Below are positions 44,101 to 57,160 of a DNA stretch of 64,000 nucleotides, one piece after another. Each line of letters starts with the position of its first letter. Within the stretch, counting starts at the first letter, position 1. The stretch covers positions 9,820,743 to 9,884,742 of the forward strand of contig NC_044027.1 of assembly GCF_900496995.4 (NCBI RefSeq). The letters are read 5' to 3'. The translations under genes were made by a program, and so were the position numbers. Below the pieces are notes generated by a model. That model did no database searches. It was not told the DNA's origin and saw only the letters and a list, made by a program, of their open reading frames with translations. The stretch is from Aquila chrysaetos chrysaetos. Its lineage: Eukaryota; Chordata; Aves; Accipitriformes; Accipitridae.

Positions 44101-45668
44101 CAAGAATAACACAGACAGTCTATTAAAACATCTTTAATAACATGATATAATTAAAAATATCTAATGTGCAACTCAAAGAAATGAATATGAAGCTTGTTTA
44201 AATCTGTTTCCACACCCCTCCAAACTTGACTGACAGGTTCCAAACCTTCATTAATTGGCCTGAACGTTTATGAATACCCCAATATTATAGGGGAGGGGGT
44301 ATGTCCTATATATGAGTTGGGAGCACAAGGGATTAATAATCAGATTTGAAAGGATTTGGGTGCCATGGTAGCTTTAAAAATCCTGCAAGGCACATCACTG
44401 CATCTGTGAGCATTTTAATTTCTGTTTAAAGTGGTCTGAAATGCATTGGAGACACTTGTCCCTTAGGCTTTTAACAGCCTGGGTGTTTAACTCTCTGAAG
44501 CAATCCAAGAAGTGAACTCTAAACACTTTAGTCCAAGAACAGTGTTTGTCTGATTCGATCCTTTTTCTTCACAACAACACAGAGAATTTGTACAGCACCT
44601 CATGTTTTAGATGAGCAGAGCAGACCAGAGGAGCTGGAATGACTGCCAAGTCCCAGAGGAATCCTGAGTATTGGATTATAAAGTAACTCTGGTCACAGTC
44701 TAATATGAGAGTAATTGGACTGACAATTAGGAAAGCTTCTGTTCCTGGGTCTGCTCTTGTCTAAAGGACAATGTTAGATGAGATAACTTCACTTTCAGAG
44801 TCAGTGAGACAAGCAGTTCAGTGCGAATGAACAAACTGGTGAATCTTAGCCCAGCATGTACCCTCTTTTAGCTGATGTGAAATTAAACGTGTTAATTTAA
44901 GTCCTGGTTAAAGAGTTTAAATTGACAATTTTAACCCTGAGTTGCCATGACTCAGCTGAGAGACAGGAACTCAGCTGTGTGTTTGTGCCCTTTGTTTCTC
45001 CTTTGATGTTCTGCACGTTTTGTAGAGACCAAGACTGAAAAGCATTGCTTTTGAAGGATTCTTGGTCAGCAAGAGCATTTGCTGGAAGGGATGCATGGAT
45101 GCCATCACTGAGGTGGAAGAACAGACAGATCAATAGTAGCAGGCAGAAAATACCTGCTTTTTCCCTTGAACATGGAAGCAAGTTGGCAGTTATATTCTGA
45201 CTATATTTTAATGCTGTTCCATTCTTCACTAATGACAATACTGCAGGTATTGTCTCTCTTGTGGGCACAGAAGAGGGCAGAGCTCTTTTTTCAGGCACCA
45301 CCTCTCCTGATTAGACAGGATTATTCCATATTAACTTTACAATAGCTCGGGGCCTGCCTGCTCAGAGGCATCATTTCATTAGGTTGACATGAGTAATCTC
45401 AGCTGCAGCCCAAGCAAGATCAGTGCAGGCTGCTCTCATTTGGAGAACGAATAGCTTGCCATCCACCAGGAATCATAGGTTTCCTGCGTAGCAGGATCTG
45501 TTGTCTCAGTACAGTAGTGGAAGTGCTAGCAAGTTGAAATAAGGCGCTGAGGCTCTGGGAGTCCTGCAGGAAAATCACTCGCAACCTCCAGTGACTTACA
45601 CCTGTGTGATTTCTGTATGTACCCTATTAACTGCCCTCTGGCAAGAGTATCGAGTCCCAGAATAACTG
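44101..45668 (-). other. Probable 3' UTR region of the ENTPD2-like gene
   Basis: About 1.6 kb beyond the stop codon of the minus-strand nucleotidase gene with no convincing coding signal. Minus-strand ATTAAA hexamers occur near 44133, so a 3' UTR of up to about 1.5 kb is possible. Confidence 0.3.
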
Positions 45669-48600
45669 TCAGTTGTCATCAAAAACACTGCTGTTCCTGT
45701 TATTGAAGCTGTTTTCCTTGACCATCACTCGGTATGAGATGCGCATGAAAGAGCCGGTGAGCAGCATGACAAAGAGGATAAGGAGCAAAGACCAGACCCC
45801 AGGTTCAATCCCCTTGAGGAAGCTTGGGCTGTCCTGGGGTATGGTGTTGGTCAGACTCAGCAGGTACCCAAGAGTCCAGCCGGATGATGTATCACCCATC
45901 TATTGAAATAAAAAGGAGGAGAGGTCAGAAGAGAAGGAGATAGTCTGGATCCAGCTGTGTTTCTGTGCACATGCCCAAGACCTCCTGTACTTTGTTTGAG
46001 ACTGATCCAAGGATTAGACTTGAAATGGGGAGCTCTCCCACTCTCGGTGCCCAGAGTGCACCAATAGGCCTTAATTGCCCTGACCAGTCTCACCTGGGAC
46101 ATCTACCTACCCCCTCTGCCCGTGGGCCTGGGAGCTCCATTTAAGCTCTGGCCTGGGCAGTTACTTTTTTCCTGAGCTGTGCTGTGCTTGTGTGTTGTTC
46201 TTTCTGCTTACTGACTGGTTTTCCTGGGTGGACCCCAGGTCTACATTGTGGGTAGTTCTGTCTCTGGCTCTGTTGCCTGGTTGAATCTCAGACATATGTT
46301 ATAGATTGCTTGTCTCTGGCTTTCCAGGCTGGGCTCCCTAGATGGACCCTGGACCTACCTCATTACCTTGCCTTAGTCTGATGATCACCACGTAGCTGAC
46401 TGAACTGCTGTCACAGATGTGGCCCTGCTCAATGGGACCATGCCTTTGCTGGTGAGTTGTGAAGAGGTCTGGGAATAGGCTTTGTTTTCTTTTGTGAAGG
46501 GGAGGACCTGAATCAAATCTTCCTTAGGAGCTCCAGATCATGAAGCAATTTCAGACTTCATGAGCCAGTTATAAACCCTCACTAGCATGAAGGTGATTGC
46601 AAAGAGGTAGGGCAGCGTGTTTTGGCTCTGGAAACATTATCAGTAGTTTGTCCTTAGCATTAAGTGGTGATCAAGCCATACTTCCTTCCCTATTGGGCAC
46701 AGACTCTTAAAGATGGTATTGCTCCAGATAAGGCTTTTGACCCATCTATTTTTCAGTGGGGACAAGTGTAATCTCTAGCTCTCTGACACTGGTTTTCTTG
46801 CATATCACAACTGTGACTTTACTTTGCAAAAACATCTTGCTGGAGAAACCTAGCTGGTTAGGGCTTGTAGGAGTGGGGACAGGCTGGCTTTACTGAAACC
46901 AACCCTCCCTCGTAATTAGAAATACCACAATATAGGTAACTGACCTTCTTCTGGAATGCAGTCCAGATAGACCCATCAAAGTCAAATGTGTATCCCTTTG
47001 TACCGAGATGAAAGATGAAGGCAGACACAATACAGTAATCAACAAGTGTATCCAGGCTTTTTTGGGACTTCTTAACCAGCTGGTGTCATTTCCAAAAGAA
47101 GATGGGGAAAAAAATACAAGAAGTAAATATTCAGTAGCTGAATTTCAGGCCTCCTGTAACTTTTCTTTTCTGCTGTGGGACTGACTGTGGGACTGGAGGA
47201 GGGTTTTGTGTCCGTGCAGACTGAAACCGTGTTTCCTGCACCCACTGGGCTGTGGTCTGGGAACCAGTGTCATCTCTTAATGCCTTTGTACCCATCTTAT
47301 TAAAGACCAGGCAGTTCCAAGAGCATCAGGACTGGCAGCCATGTGTCCTATAGTTGCCTTGCAGGTGAACTGCTTGGTATGATTCTCTGCTCTCTAATTA
47401 CGTTGAGCTAATGCTGCACCCTTTCTCTCAATAGGAGCATTAACAAGATGATCTTTTCTATACAGAAGAGAAAGCTTTAGGGAACTGCTTATGGGCTTTG
47501 CTACCCTGTTAGCAAACCCTGCAGAAATTGTCCAGTTTGAATGTTACTGTGGATGCTTGGTCAGTGTAGGTGCAAATGAGGGTGACCTCATAAGCCACCA
47601 ACTGAGAGAAAGAACTTACAAATTCCCCCTGGCATGGTCTCCATGGGCCTGGGTGAAATGCGAAAGACCCTGAAGCCTGAGTGGATGTGTTCCTTGCTCT
47701 TAAGGAGAGGAGGATAACAGGAAGACCAAGGTGATGTACAGGAGTGAGTGGACAGCCTTCCTGTTTATTCCTTAATATGTAGTAAAAGGTACTTGTGGCT
47801 TTTCATTTAAGTCCAGGTGTTACCAGCAGCAGCTGGGATTTGAGAGGAAGGAAAATAAGTGGAGCCTGTTTCCTCAAAGTAAAACAAACAAACAAACAAA
47901 AAAAACCCCAAAACAAAAAACCAGGCAAATACCAAATTTTTTCCCTGAGGGAGCCAGTAAGTTATGGCTCTGTCAGTCTGAGCCCCATGGGCTTTTACAA
48001 CAGACTGTTCCTTGCTTCCCACTCTCCCTGCACAGTAAGTTATTCCACAGTTACCTCTTTGACGGACATCCCACAAAGCCTGTTGACTGCCTGACCCAAG
48101 TCAGGAGAGGGTACAGTTTCTCTCATGAAGTCCATGGCCTCAGAAATCACCTACAACAGCAGGAGAAATAATCATCAGGTTGGACTGTGCCCTGCATATT
48201 GCGTACAGTGCCTATAGGAAAGTAAGTGGCAGTAGCTGTGGGATGCGTTGCCAGGGTGCCCTTTCTGTGTGCCTGTGTTGGGGCTTACAATGCCTCTGAT
48301 GGGTGCAAGGAAGACAAGCAGATCTGCTACTCTCTGGAGATGGAAACAGGACTGTTTCTAGCTTGTGTGCAGCAGCCTTCCTGGCCTGGCCTGGCTAAGT
48401 AGACTGGTCCTTAGGTTCCTTGGCACCATGTCCATGGGAGGCTCTCAGGAGCAGGGAGCTGGGGAAATTTCTGTAATTCTTCCCTCTGAAATGCACTCAG
48501 TTTGTCCTAGGATCTTGAGCTGGTCCTGGCTTAACCCAGTGACTTTGGACGCTAAATCTAGGGTGTTAGATATAAGCATGTTTGTGGTGGAGCATGCCCA

Positions 48601-51600
48601 GATGTTTTCTAAGGGAGTGGCACAGGATCTTCAGTTTTACCACAGACCTTGTGGGGGAAGACCTGCTCAGCATGCAACTCCTGGCTGTCCTATCCCTGCT
48701 GGCTCCATGGATGCCCAAACTTTGCCTCACAAGAAGACATTGCTGAAGCATGGATGAAGAAAGACCTACCACGGTCATTGGTGGGAAGCCTGTGGTCTAT
48801 ATTTGAACAGCTATGTGCCAATGAGGGGAAGAGGGCAGGAGTGCATGTGTACAGCATTAGCCAGGGCATTGGCTCTCTTGGCTAGCAGAGGGCACAGCAT
48901 GGCTGTTCCCACTGTATTAATGATCAAACTGGTCCCATTTCATGGGTTCTCTGTACTAGTTGCCTACCCCAGTATAAATGAGAACCCACCAGAAACCTGG
49001 TCCGGAGGGGCTTGAAAACACTGCTGAGGGAATGCTTGAAGAAGCTGCAGGAAGAAGAAGAGTTGAGCAGGCTTTGCACAAGCCTTATGCAGGCGGTGGG
49101 ATTGCTGGAGCCGGTGATGTTGAAGACCTCCTCAGGGCTAGGGATGTCCAATGTGTCATCACTGAGAGCACAAGGCCCAGTATGCACTGATTGCCACTGC
49201 ACTTCCCGGGAGTAGGTGAGGGGCCAGCAGGGATTAGACACAGTTTTAGCACTTCTCTGATCCTAGAGGCAGAATAAAACAAGGACAGAGACAACAAGAG
49301 AGGAGGTTGGCATCCCAGGGCTTCACAAAGGAAGACAAAATGGAACACGGCGAAGAACAGTTTGCCTCTGGCACCACAGTATTGTAATCGAGCAGGCAGG
49401 CTGCAAAAAGTTTGCCAAACCTTATCTCAGGTAGCCAGCTGCAAGGCCCAGACTCATGCAGCAGGCTCCCAGCTCCTCCTGAGTTCAGGGCAAGCTGCAA
49501 CGACTGGACCTGCTGTGGGAGGCTGAGGAGTCCCAGCCCTACCTGCTCTCCCTTAGACCAGAAATACAATTTCAGTGAATCCTGTACTCTTTCTAGTTGC
49601 AAGAAAGAGGCTGTTCTGGTCTGCCTTCCAAATGGCTCAATCCCTTAAGAATCAGTGTTTCTTATCTCTAGGAATTTCCCAATATAACTGTGGTCTGCAT
49701 GTGGGACGTTCAGATCTCAACTAAGGGGAGGTGTGGTTTATAGGGAGGCAAGCAGATGGGCAGTGAGTAGTTTATTTCTGAAAAACTTAGTTTTGGTGGA
49801 GACTAAAATGATTCCTGAGTTTGCATCAGATCCGCCCCCCCCCCCCCCCCAAAGTGAAATACAGTTTGGAAGAACCAAACCACCATGTTTTCAAAATGAA
49901 ATATTGTTCTTTTAAAGCTGCTACAGGGTTAAAGACAGCAAAGGAAATACCCCAAATGGAAGGTCCCAGTTGGTTTCTGGGTGCTGCTGTTTAGCTTCCC
50001 CTTCTAGGACAGAGGAGCAGTTCTGAGGAGCCAAGGGAAGTCTTTGCCTCCCTTCAGCCTGAAAATGATCTTAGCACCTCTGGAGAGCAATTTTGTGCTC
50101 ATGTGTATTAAGTAAGGAGCCAAATAGAGCCTGCAAGTAGGAAACCCTTGAATGGGTGCTTGTGTGTCTGCTTGGAGAGCATTGATTCGGGCATAGAGAC
50201 TATGTTTTACAAATGCACTGGGCTTTTTTAGATATATGCAAATGCCCTCTGTTAAAGACAGTGATTGACATTTTGCCTATTAGAAGCTACACCTTGTGCA
50301 ACTGCCATTTAGTGATACCATATCCAGGAACCTTGCAAATGCCCTTCTGGCAGATACTCACTTGAATGAGCATAGAGAGCAGTCTACTGCGGAGCTGGTC
50401 TGTGCCATGGCAGGGACAGTGACGAGTGTACACGTTGTGCATCTGCCCATACAGCTGCAGCCTCACTCCCTCTTCTGGTGCCTGGTTCTCTTCTACCTTG
50501 GAAGTGAGCTGTGTTGAGGTTCCTCCCACAGACAGGACTCCTGCCATCCCCTTTCCAGAGGGGACCAACTGTCCTCGCCAGTCGTACTGACCCAAAAAGA
50601 ACCAGAGAGGTCAGTTCTTAAGAATTCTACATCTGGGTTGCAGTCAAATGCAAGCATTAGTGCACAGAGGGAAAGCAGCTTTCTGGTGCAGTACGGCCCA
50701 ACTTTTTTTTTTTTTTTTGTCCACAGGACATAAGGATGCCAAACTGGTGGCTTTGGAGGGAGCAAAGGAGCCATTGTACAAGCACTGCCATCTGCTCAGA
50801 GGGGTCCCCGCAGCCAGCAAGAGCAAACAGGGCTCACCATCCTGGATGGCCACTGCTGTTCAAGGCGGTGGTCTCAGCAGGTAGGAGCAGGGGAGAGAGG
50901 AGAGGGTGGTGGTGGTAGGGAATGGAAGGGGGGTTTCCAGGTGGGCAGATATGGGCTTCAGGTGCTTCCTTGATGCTAAAGTGATCCTCCTGTCAGAAGA
51001 ACACTGTGGCTTCATCTCCTGCAGTCTTGCAGAACTGATTTTGGCAATGCTGAAGTTAGCAGTACAGGCAGGGAAGTTTATGTGGGTGTAAGCACTCTGT
51101 CCCTGGCTGGGGGAGGCTGTGTTGCCGCCAGCAGGGCTAGCAATTCCCTAACCAGTGCATGCTTGCTGCTGGTTATCAGAACTGCTTTTCACTTCCCTGA
51201 TGTGGAAAAACTCATTCTAACCCACCTTTCTCTTGCTCTTTGAGTTCTTCTTGAGACCCTTTGGTTTGAGAAGCTATGGGTAGAGCAGGGAAACTTAAAT
51301 GTATTCTTTTTGTTTAGCAAGTGCCTTCTGAATACAGACCAGGCCTCTATGCTGGGAACACCCAGCTATACTCTCACTAGCATCTCAATGAAAGGAAATT
51401 TGGTGGGCTTTTGCTTTGGCAGCAAAAGACTCTGCTTCTCTGTCCACCATCTACAGGATGTCCTGTGGGACAGCTGGACTCTAGTGGCAATCCCACAGCA
51501 CCCCACAGACAGCAGCAGTGCCTGTTTGACAGTGGTGCTGAGCTAGAGCTGCAGGGACTCGGAGCAGTAGAGTTCTTGTTGACATCCTGGGCTAGGCTAT

Positions 51601-54600
51601 GTAAGGTCATCTATGTGAGCACCCTGGATGTGTTGCCCAGAAAACCTCACATCTGTTAGGGCAACTGCATGAACATGTCCATGAAAGGCTGTATTAGAGG
51701 TTCGGTCCTTCAATCTAGTTATAACCATCTCACATTATGTCTCCCAACCAGTTGGTGTTGGATATAACCTGCCTCCTCTGAAAGGCCATGGAAGTTGTGC
51801 TTAAGCATTCTTTAAAGTAAACGGTTTTAACAGTCCCTCCACATGTCTCTGTGGCTGTTTGTTAATGGGAGTTGCTCAGCTCAGTTCTGTACTCCCCAGG
51901 CAGGATTGTCCTTTACCTTGAAGAAGTTCTCCAGGACATAGTTAACAGCAACCCAATCGAATGCTTCCTTGTCTGGACTGGACAGGATCTTTGCCCCCTG
52001 AAAGTCAAAGGGGGATGACTTCAAGGCCACAGTCAGGGCTGCAAGGAGATGGGTGAGGCTAAACAGAAAAGAAAAAGAAGACACACTGGTTTTTACAGGA
52101 CCCTGCCAGGAGCAGCCTGCAGTGGGGGCACAGCTGCAGGGTTTCTGCTGTGCTCCCCACTTTGGGTAGTAGCACAGAGGCACAATGACATTGCTGCCAC
52201 TTCCCTCTCCCCTCACATGGCACTGGGGGCAAGAACAGCAGAGGGATGATTTGAGCAGTTGTGCCACCATTCAAGAATTTGGGACTTTAGTACCCTCTAT
52301 CACTGAGGGAACCCTGTGGCCTTGCCCCACTGACCTGGTCCCCTCCAGACCTTACTTTTCCCCAGTGTCTAAAAGGAGATAAAGGTCCCAATAATGAGGT
52401 GACTAAGAACAGTGTCCACAAAACTGTGTATGATAAGGTGGATCTTCCTCCTGCCATTTCCAACCTGCCGACAAGAAGCACCCCTGGAAGCCCATGTGGG
52501 TTGTCACATAAACTGAAAACACTTTAGCTTCCAGACTGACAGTTTTTTTTTGCCAAGCACTAATTGTGAAGGAGACTTTACACAGACTGGTAGCAGTAGC
52601 AAGACCATCATCCTCATGGCTGCTTGGGGGGACAGTATGGAGACACAGCTATGCCGTACTCCCCTTGAGTACATTGGGACCTGAAGAAGGTTTACCTGAC
52701 TAGCAGATTAGGGATGAAACACTGCAGAGCAGACAGGGTGAGTTGCATTTACAGAATGATCCACATGACACGTGCTGATCCCTGGGTGTGGGTTTGCAAC
52801 ATTCACTCACTTCATCTGCCTCTTGCTGGTGGTTGCTCCCAAGTAGAGGGGTGTTTGGCTGTGCTGCTCTGCTGGGATCTCCTTCTGGGCCCAGTTCAAA
52901 CATGGCTCCAAGCTCTTCCCTACTGTCTGAGGAGAATCTGAGTAGTTGGAGACTCCTGGACCTGAGGACCAGGGGAAAGAATGAAATTTTCTAGGGAAAC
53001 ATATGGGAGAAGTGCAAGAGGTGTTACTCAAGAGGTTGCTGTCCTAGGGCATGGTTAAAGACTGGACCTGTCGCAGGTGGAATGAAGGAGTTCCTCCATG
53101 TAGCCGTCCTGCTAAAATATGGTACTGGGAGCAAAACACATGTGCATGTAAATCCCAAATGGCACTAAAAGTACCCTAGCTCTGCTGCTGAGACATCCCG
53201 TAAATGACCACATATCAGCCACGTGACTGCTGCAACAGCTGAGGCTGTCTCAGCCCACAGAGGAAGAAATGGGGCTTTAGCTGCTATAAAAGATAGCAGA
53301 AGGACACACTGCCATGCAGGCAGAGCTGAGGCTGATGTGTCACCTCTCTCCCCTAGCCACTTCCTCTAGTGTTGGAGGAGCCAGCTTCCGAGTCCCGCAC
53401 CGCCAAGCAAGACACCTCTGCTCCAGAGGATGCTGGTGCTGTGTGGAGAGAAGCTGTGTGCAAGCCTTGACTCATCTTTCCAGTAGATTTAATGGATTCT
53501 TAAACGCTGGTTTTGAACTACTACCCAGGAAAAGCCTCACTTCCCCATGCTCTGGCCCACTCGTCTTCCTGGCTGTGTGACTCCTTCACCATGTGCTCTG
53601 CTCTCCTGGGCCCTGTATAGGGCTGAGCTGCAGCTTGCCTATGGCTACTCAAAGGCTGTGACCACACTGCCATGCAGACAGAGGACTACTTCTCACATCT
53701 GGGCGAGACACCTGCCTGGACCTCTTGTTGCTGCTGCTGACAAACTGCTGTACCGAGCTACAGTTGCTGTTCTTAACCCAGACAGTGAAGATGGCAGCAG
53801 TCAAGGGACACATACAAGGTTTCAGGGAACATTTATTGCATCTTCTGTATGTGGTTTGTATTGCTTACAATCAGCAAGGGCATAAACTCCCTTCCCTGCT
53901 TCTTGTGCAGCTGCCTTCCTACAGCACTGCTACTGGGAGTTCAGGGTTTCCCAGCATCCCGCTATAATCAGGCTTCAACATCAAAGCAAGATTGAGAGAC
54001 AGGGAAGTTAAACCCTGAGCATTAATGCATGAAACCCTTTCAGCTGCCTTTGGCAGGGCCAAACTGATTCAAACTAGTGAAGAAGACCCTAATATTCTCC
54101 AAAATGTGAGACCTAAAACCAAGCTGAACTCATGCTTTTGCTGTCAAACCCCACACAGGGGGCTGGAGTCTTTGCATCTCTGTTGTCCTGACTGTACTCT
54201 GGGCAGTAAGTGGTGTAGCTCCAGGACAAGGCAGAGGATACAAGGAGTCACCCTGCAACCAGATTTGTCTCTGTTGCTGTTAAATGTCTTGCCTGGGTGA
54301 GAAGATCTGCAGCCTTGGCTCTGCCACTGATCCACGTGGACATCAGGATGAACCCCATCCTCCCTGTGTGCTTCCCTGCCTGCAGCAGGCCAAAACACCT
54401 GTCACCTGCTACTGCCAAGTGCTCTGACATCCAGCTGTGTATGGCTAAATCTGCCCATGTCGAGAAGACTCATGCTGAAAATAAGCAGCTTGTGCTTCAC
54501 TATCAACACTGCTTCAGTGTACAGCTAGATGATACAGGAGCTGAGGAAATTGTGGCAATGGTCCATGCACAGATCATCCATCCCATGCCAGTCCCACAGA

Positions 54601-57083
54601 CCACCAAACATGAATCAGGCACCTTACCTTGCACAGGACAGGAACTGCATTCCCTGATCACCCTGGTCTTGTTTGCCTTGGTGGTGGTCCACTGGTAGAT
54701 GAACAGGATGGTGCGGGATGGGCCAGCATCCACAACAATGCCATACTGGAAAACCCCAAAAACATTCTAGATAAACATCACTGAATGCATGCTGCTTTGT
54801 TATTGTAGGGTAACTCAGCATTATGTAGGTATTCTGGGTAACCCATGGGCCTGCACTGCAGTATTTGAGTTAGTTTTTTATGTTCAAAGAAAGGGTGAAG
54901 CCAGAAGATGACGTGGATCTGCAGGGAACCATCTGCATTTCTGAATATACATGAGGAGCAGCAGGAGTGGAGAAACACCCAGAAATTCAGCAGACCTACA
55001 TTGGCATGCTCTGTAGCTGTTCCTGAAATCAGGTAAAGGGCTTCCACTAAGAGCTAAGCCACCTGGAGCTCAGGAAAAACAGGTCCTTAAGCAGTGGGAG
55101 ATGGCACTATACAGGCTCTTGAATGATTCTGGGACTCAAACTGATGCTGGATTGGTTTGCTAAGGCTTTCATGCAGGAATTGGAGGGCTGTGGCTTGCTC
55201 CTACTTCTGAGGAACCTGAGACTCCCTTATCTGTTTGATGCCCCACTGCAGAGATGGTATGCCACAGGCTGGGTTTGCCTTGGTGCATGCCAGACCTGTA
55301 GGAGCCACAGCACACTGGGATCAACCAGCACATACACTGTCCAATGCAGCAGCCCCACAGAGACCAAGACAATGTCTTGGCAGAAACAGCAGCAGCAAAC
55401 ATGAGATTTCTCAACACCTTGTCCACTGACAGTTCTGTTGCCTAGCAGTGAGGCCAAGGGCTTTCTTAGTCTCTTTGCAGCCCAGCGCTTGGTCTATTTG
55501 CTGCTGATCGAGCCTTGCTGAGCTGGACCTCATATGTGAGGGTTAGGAAATGAGACGCAGCTGGGGTACCCTGCAGCACCGCTCTCTGTGGCTGTTCTGG
55601 ACATCCCCACACTCAAAATAGCCCCAGTGCTAGCCTATGGTCTCTCTCTCTCCCCCCTATTACATGACCCCAAACTGGGACATCTATAGAGACAGGAAAG
55701 AAACTTGTGAGATCTGGGAGGTACGTGGTAATGCATGGTCTAAGCTGTATCTTGCACAGAAATAGTTGTAGCTGTGACTGAGTGGGAGGAGAAACCTCCT
55801 GAGAGGTTGATGTTAACACTGTCAGAAGGGTTTTAGCATAAGATAGAGCCTGGCTGCAACCTCCGAGCGAAGCTGGCTGCCTGCAGCCTTCCTGGGAGCT
55901 CCCAGCTGCACCAAACACAGCACCCAGGACTGGAGCTGGAGCAGAAATGCGGAAGGAGGATGGAGGTCCCTGCCCAAGCCTGCTGGCATCCTCCCACACA
56001 AGTGACAGCTCGTATTTCTCGCAAGGACATGTTGGCTGCCGCAGAAGAGGAAGAAACAAATGGTATTGGTGGAGAAACCTGGATTTTTTTTCCTCCTTCA
56101 CAAAATGAGAGGCTGCTGCTGGGAGTGCAAGGGGTGAGAATGGATCACCACATTTCTGCCCCGGCTCAACACCAGGGAAGGATAGAGCATGGAGCAATAA
56201 GGGGTTTTTTAAATCCAATTTTGTTTCTGAGAGGAGCGTGGAGGAGGGGTAGTATCTCTAAATGCACAGGTTAACCTACTTCTGTTCGATTAAACCATAG
56301 TGTGCCACTGATGCCACCTCAGCAGTGGTGCATCAGGAGGCATAGCGGATGGGCGTTAACCTCCCAGTCACCAGGCAGATCTGACCCTGTTGCATAGAGC
56401 AGGTTGGCTCTTTGGTTAAAATCAAGAGAGGACAGAAGACGAGAAGGCATGGAAGATAATTATATATATTTTTTTTTAAAGACAGAAGCAGCAGTTCAGG
56501 GCCAAATTCCTGCCAACTTTCAAGAGTGACCTAGCTCTTTGCCTCCACTGACAGCACTGGTCCCTTGCTGCTCTGGGGTAGCTCCTGACATGGGCTGCCT
56601 CTCCTCAGCCTGCAGTGAGCATCTCTGCTGATCCATGGACCATATCCAGCCTCTACTTCCCTGACCAGCCAAAGGGGTTGGCTTGTTTTCAGTTTGAAAA
56701 CTACAGCGTGTTGAAGGATGCCAACCCATCCTTGCAGTCTTGTTCTAGTCACCTCCCCCCCTCAGTTTGTTGTTTCAGGCTAGTAAATAACTCAGTAGTG
56801 CAATCAATGTAAAAAGCAACAAAACACACCAGTTTAAATGCCTGGCTTGCACAAGGAAATAGGCAGGTTCTCCTTAAGAAGCAGCCCCAGAGACGAGGAG
56901 AAGGTCCTCTGCTTACTACCCCGCTTGACCCTCGGCTTGGCCACCCCTTGGGCAGGTGGACGCCCTTACCTTAGTCCTGAAAGGAGTAATGGGCACATCT
57001 TTAGTGGAGACGCAAAGCAGCACGATGCCTGTCAGTCCCGCTATGATCACCAGCCAGGGGGGAAGGAGTTCACGCCAAGACAT
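45669..57083 (-). CDS. ENTPD2-like ecto-nucleoside triphosphate diphosphohydrolase with altered catalytic motifs
   Basis: Related to NTPDase2, a cell-surface enzyme that hydrolyses extracellular ATP. Nine exons on the minus strand: 56970-57083, 54628-54745, 52811-52955, 51917-52058, 50362-50586, 48990-49262, 48055-48150, 46945-47079, 45669-45899. All phases fit, giving 492 residues against about 495 in human ENTPD2. Residues 1-38 carry the N-terminal membrane anchor (ELLPPWLVIIAGLTGIVLLC); the C-terminal anchor is VWSLLLILFVMLL. Relative to ENTPD2, apyrase region 1 reads DAGPSRT (usual DAGSSHT), region 2 GATTSKR (GATAGMR), region 3 SSPDKEAFDW (SGQEEGVFGW), region 4 SVGGTSTQ (DLGGASTQ). The region 3 catalytic Glu is Lys and the region 4 Asp is Ser. 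Most structural cysteines remain. I infer a membrane protein with little or no nucleotidase activity. The exon 6 and 7 borders are least certain; ENTPD8 is a less likely alternative. Introns of 0.8-3.3 kb hold only simple repeats. Confidence 0.85.
49835..49850. repeat. Poly-C run of 16
   Basis: Simple run in intron 5 of the ENTPD2-like gene. Confidence 0.85.
50703..50718. repeat. Poly-T run of 16
   Basis: Simple run in intron 4 of the ENTPD2-like gene, just ahead of exon 5 in plus coordinates. Confidence 0.8.
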
Positions 57084-57150
57084 GAAGCGCTTTCTCCTTT
57101 CACAAAGAGTCAAAAGAGGAAGCAGCAGAGCAGCAAACTGACAGTGGCTG

Positions 57151-57160
57151 CTTTTTATAA
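57151..57160 (-). promoter_or_regulatory. TATA-like box of the ENTPD2-like gene
   Basis: The minus strand reads TTATAAAAAG about 68 bases upstream of the proposed ATG. This supports a start at 57083 with a 5' UTR of about 40 bases, and suggests the promoter still exists. Confidence 0.5.

Noticed and set aside
45669-57083. The NTPDase gene as an ordinary pseudogene
   Set aside because: All nine exons are open with intact splice sites and phases and a TATA-like box. Not excluded, but not the simplest reading.
45669-57083. Assignment to ENTPD8
   Set aside because: The N-terminus (LLPP, LLLCV.T.DV) and motif flanks fit ENTPD2 better, although ENTPD8 also maps to 9q34.3.
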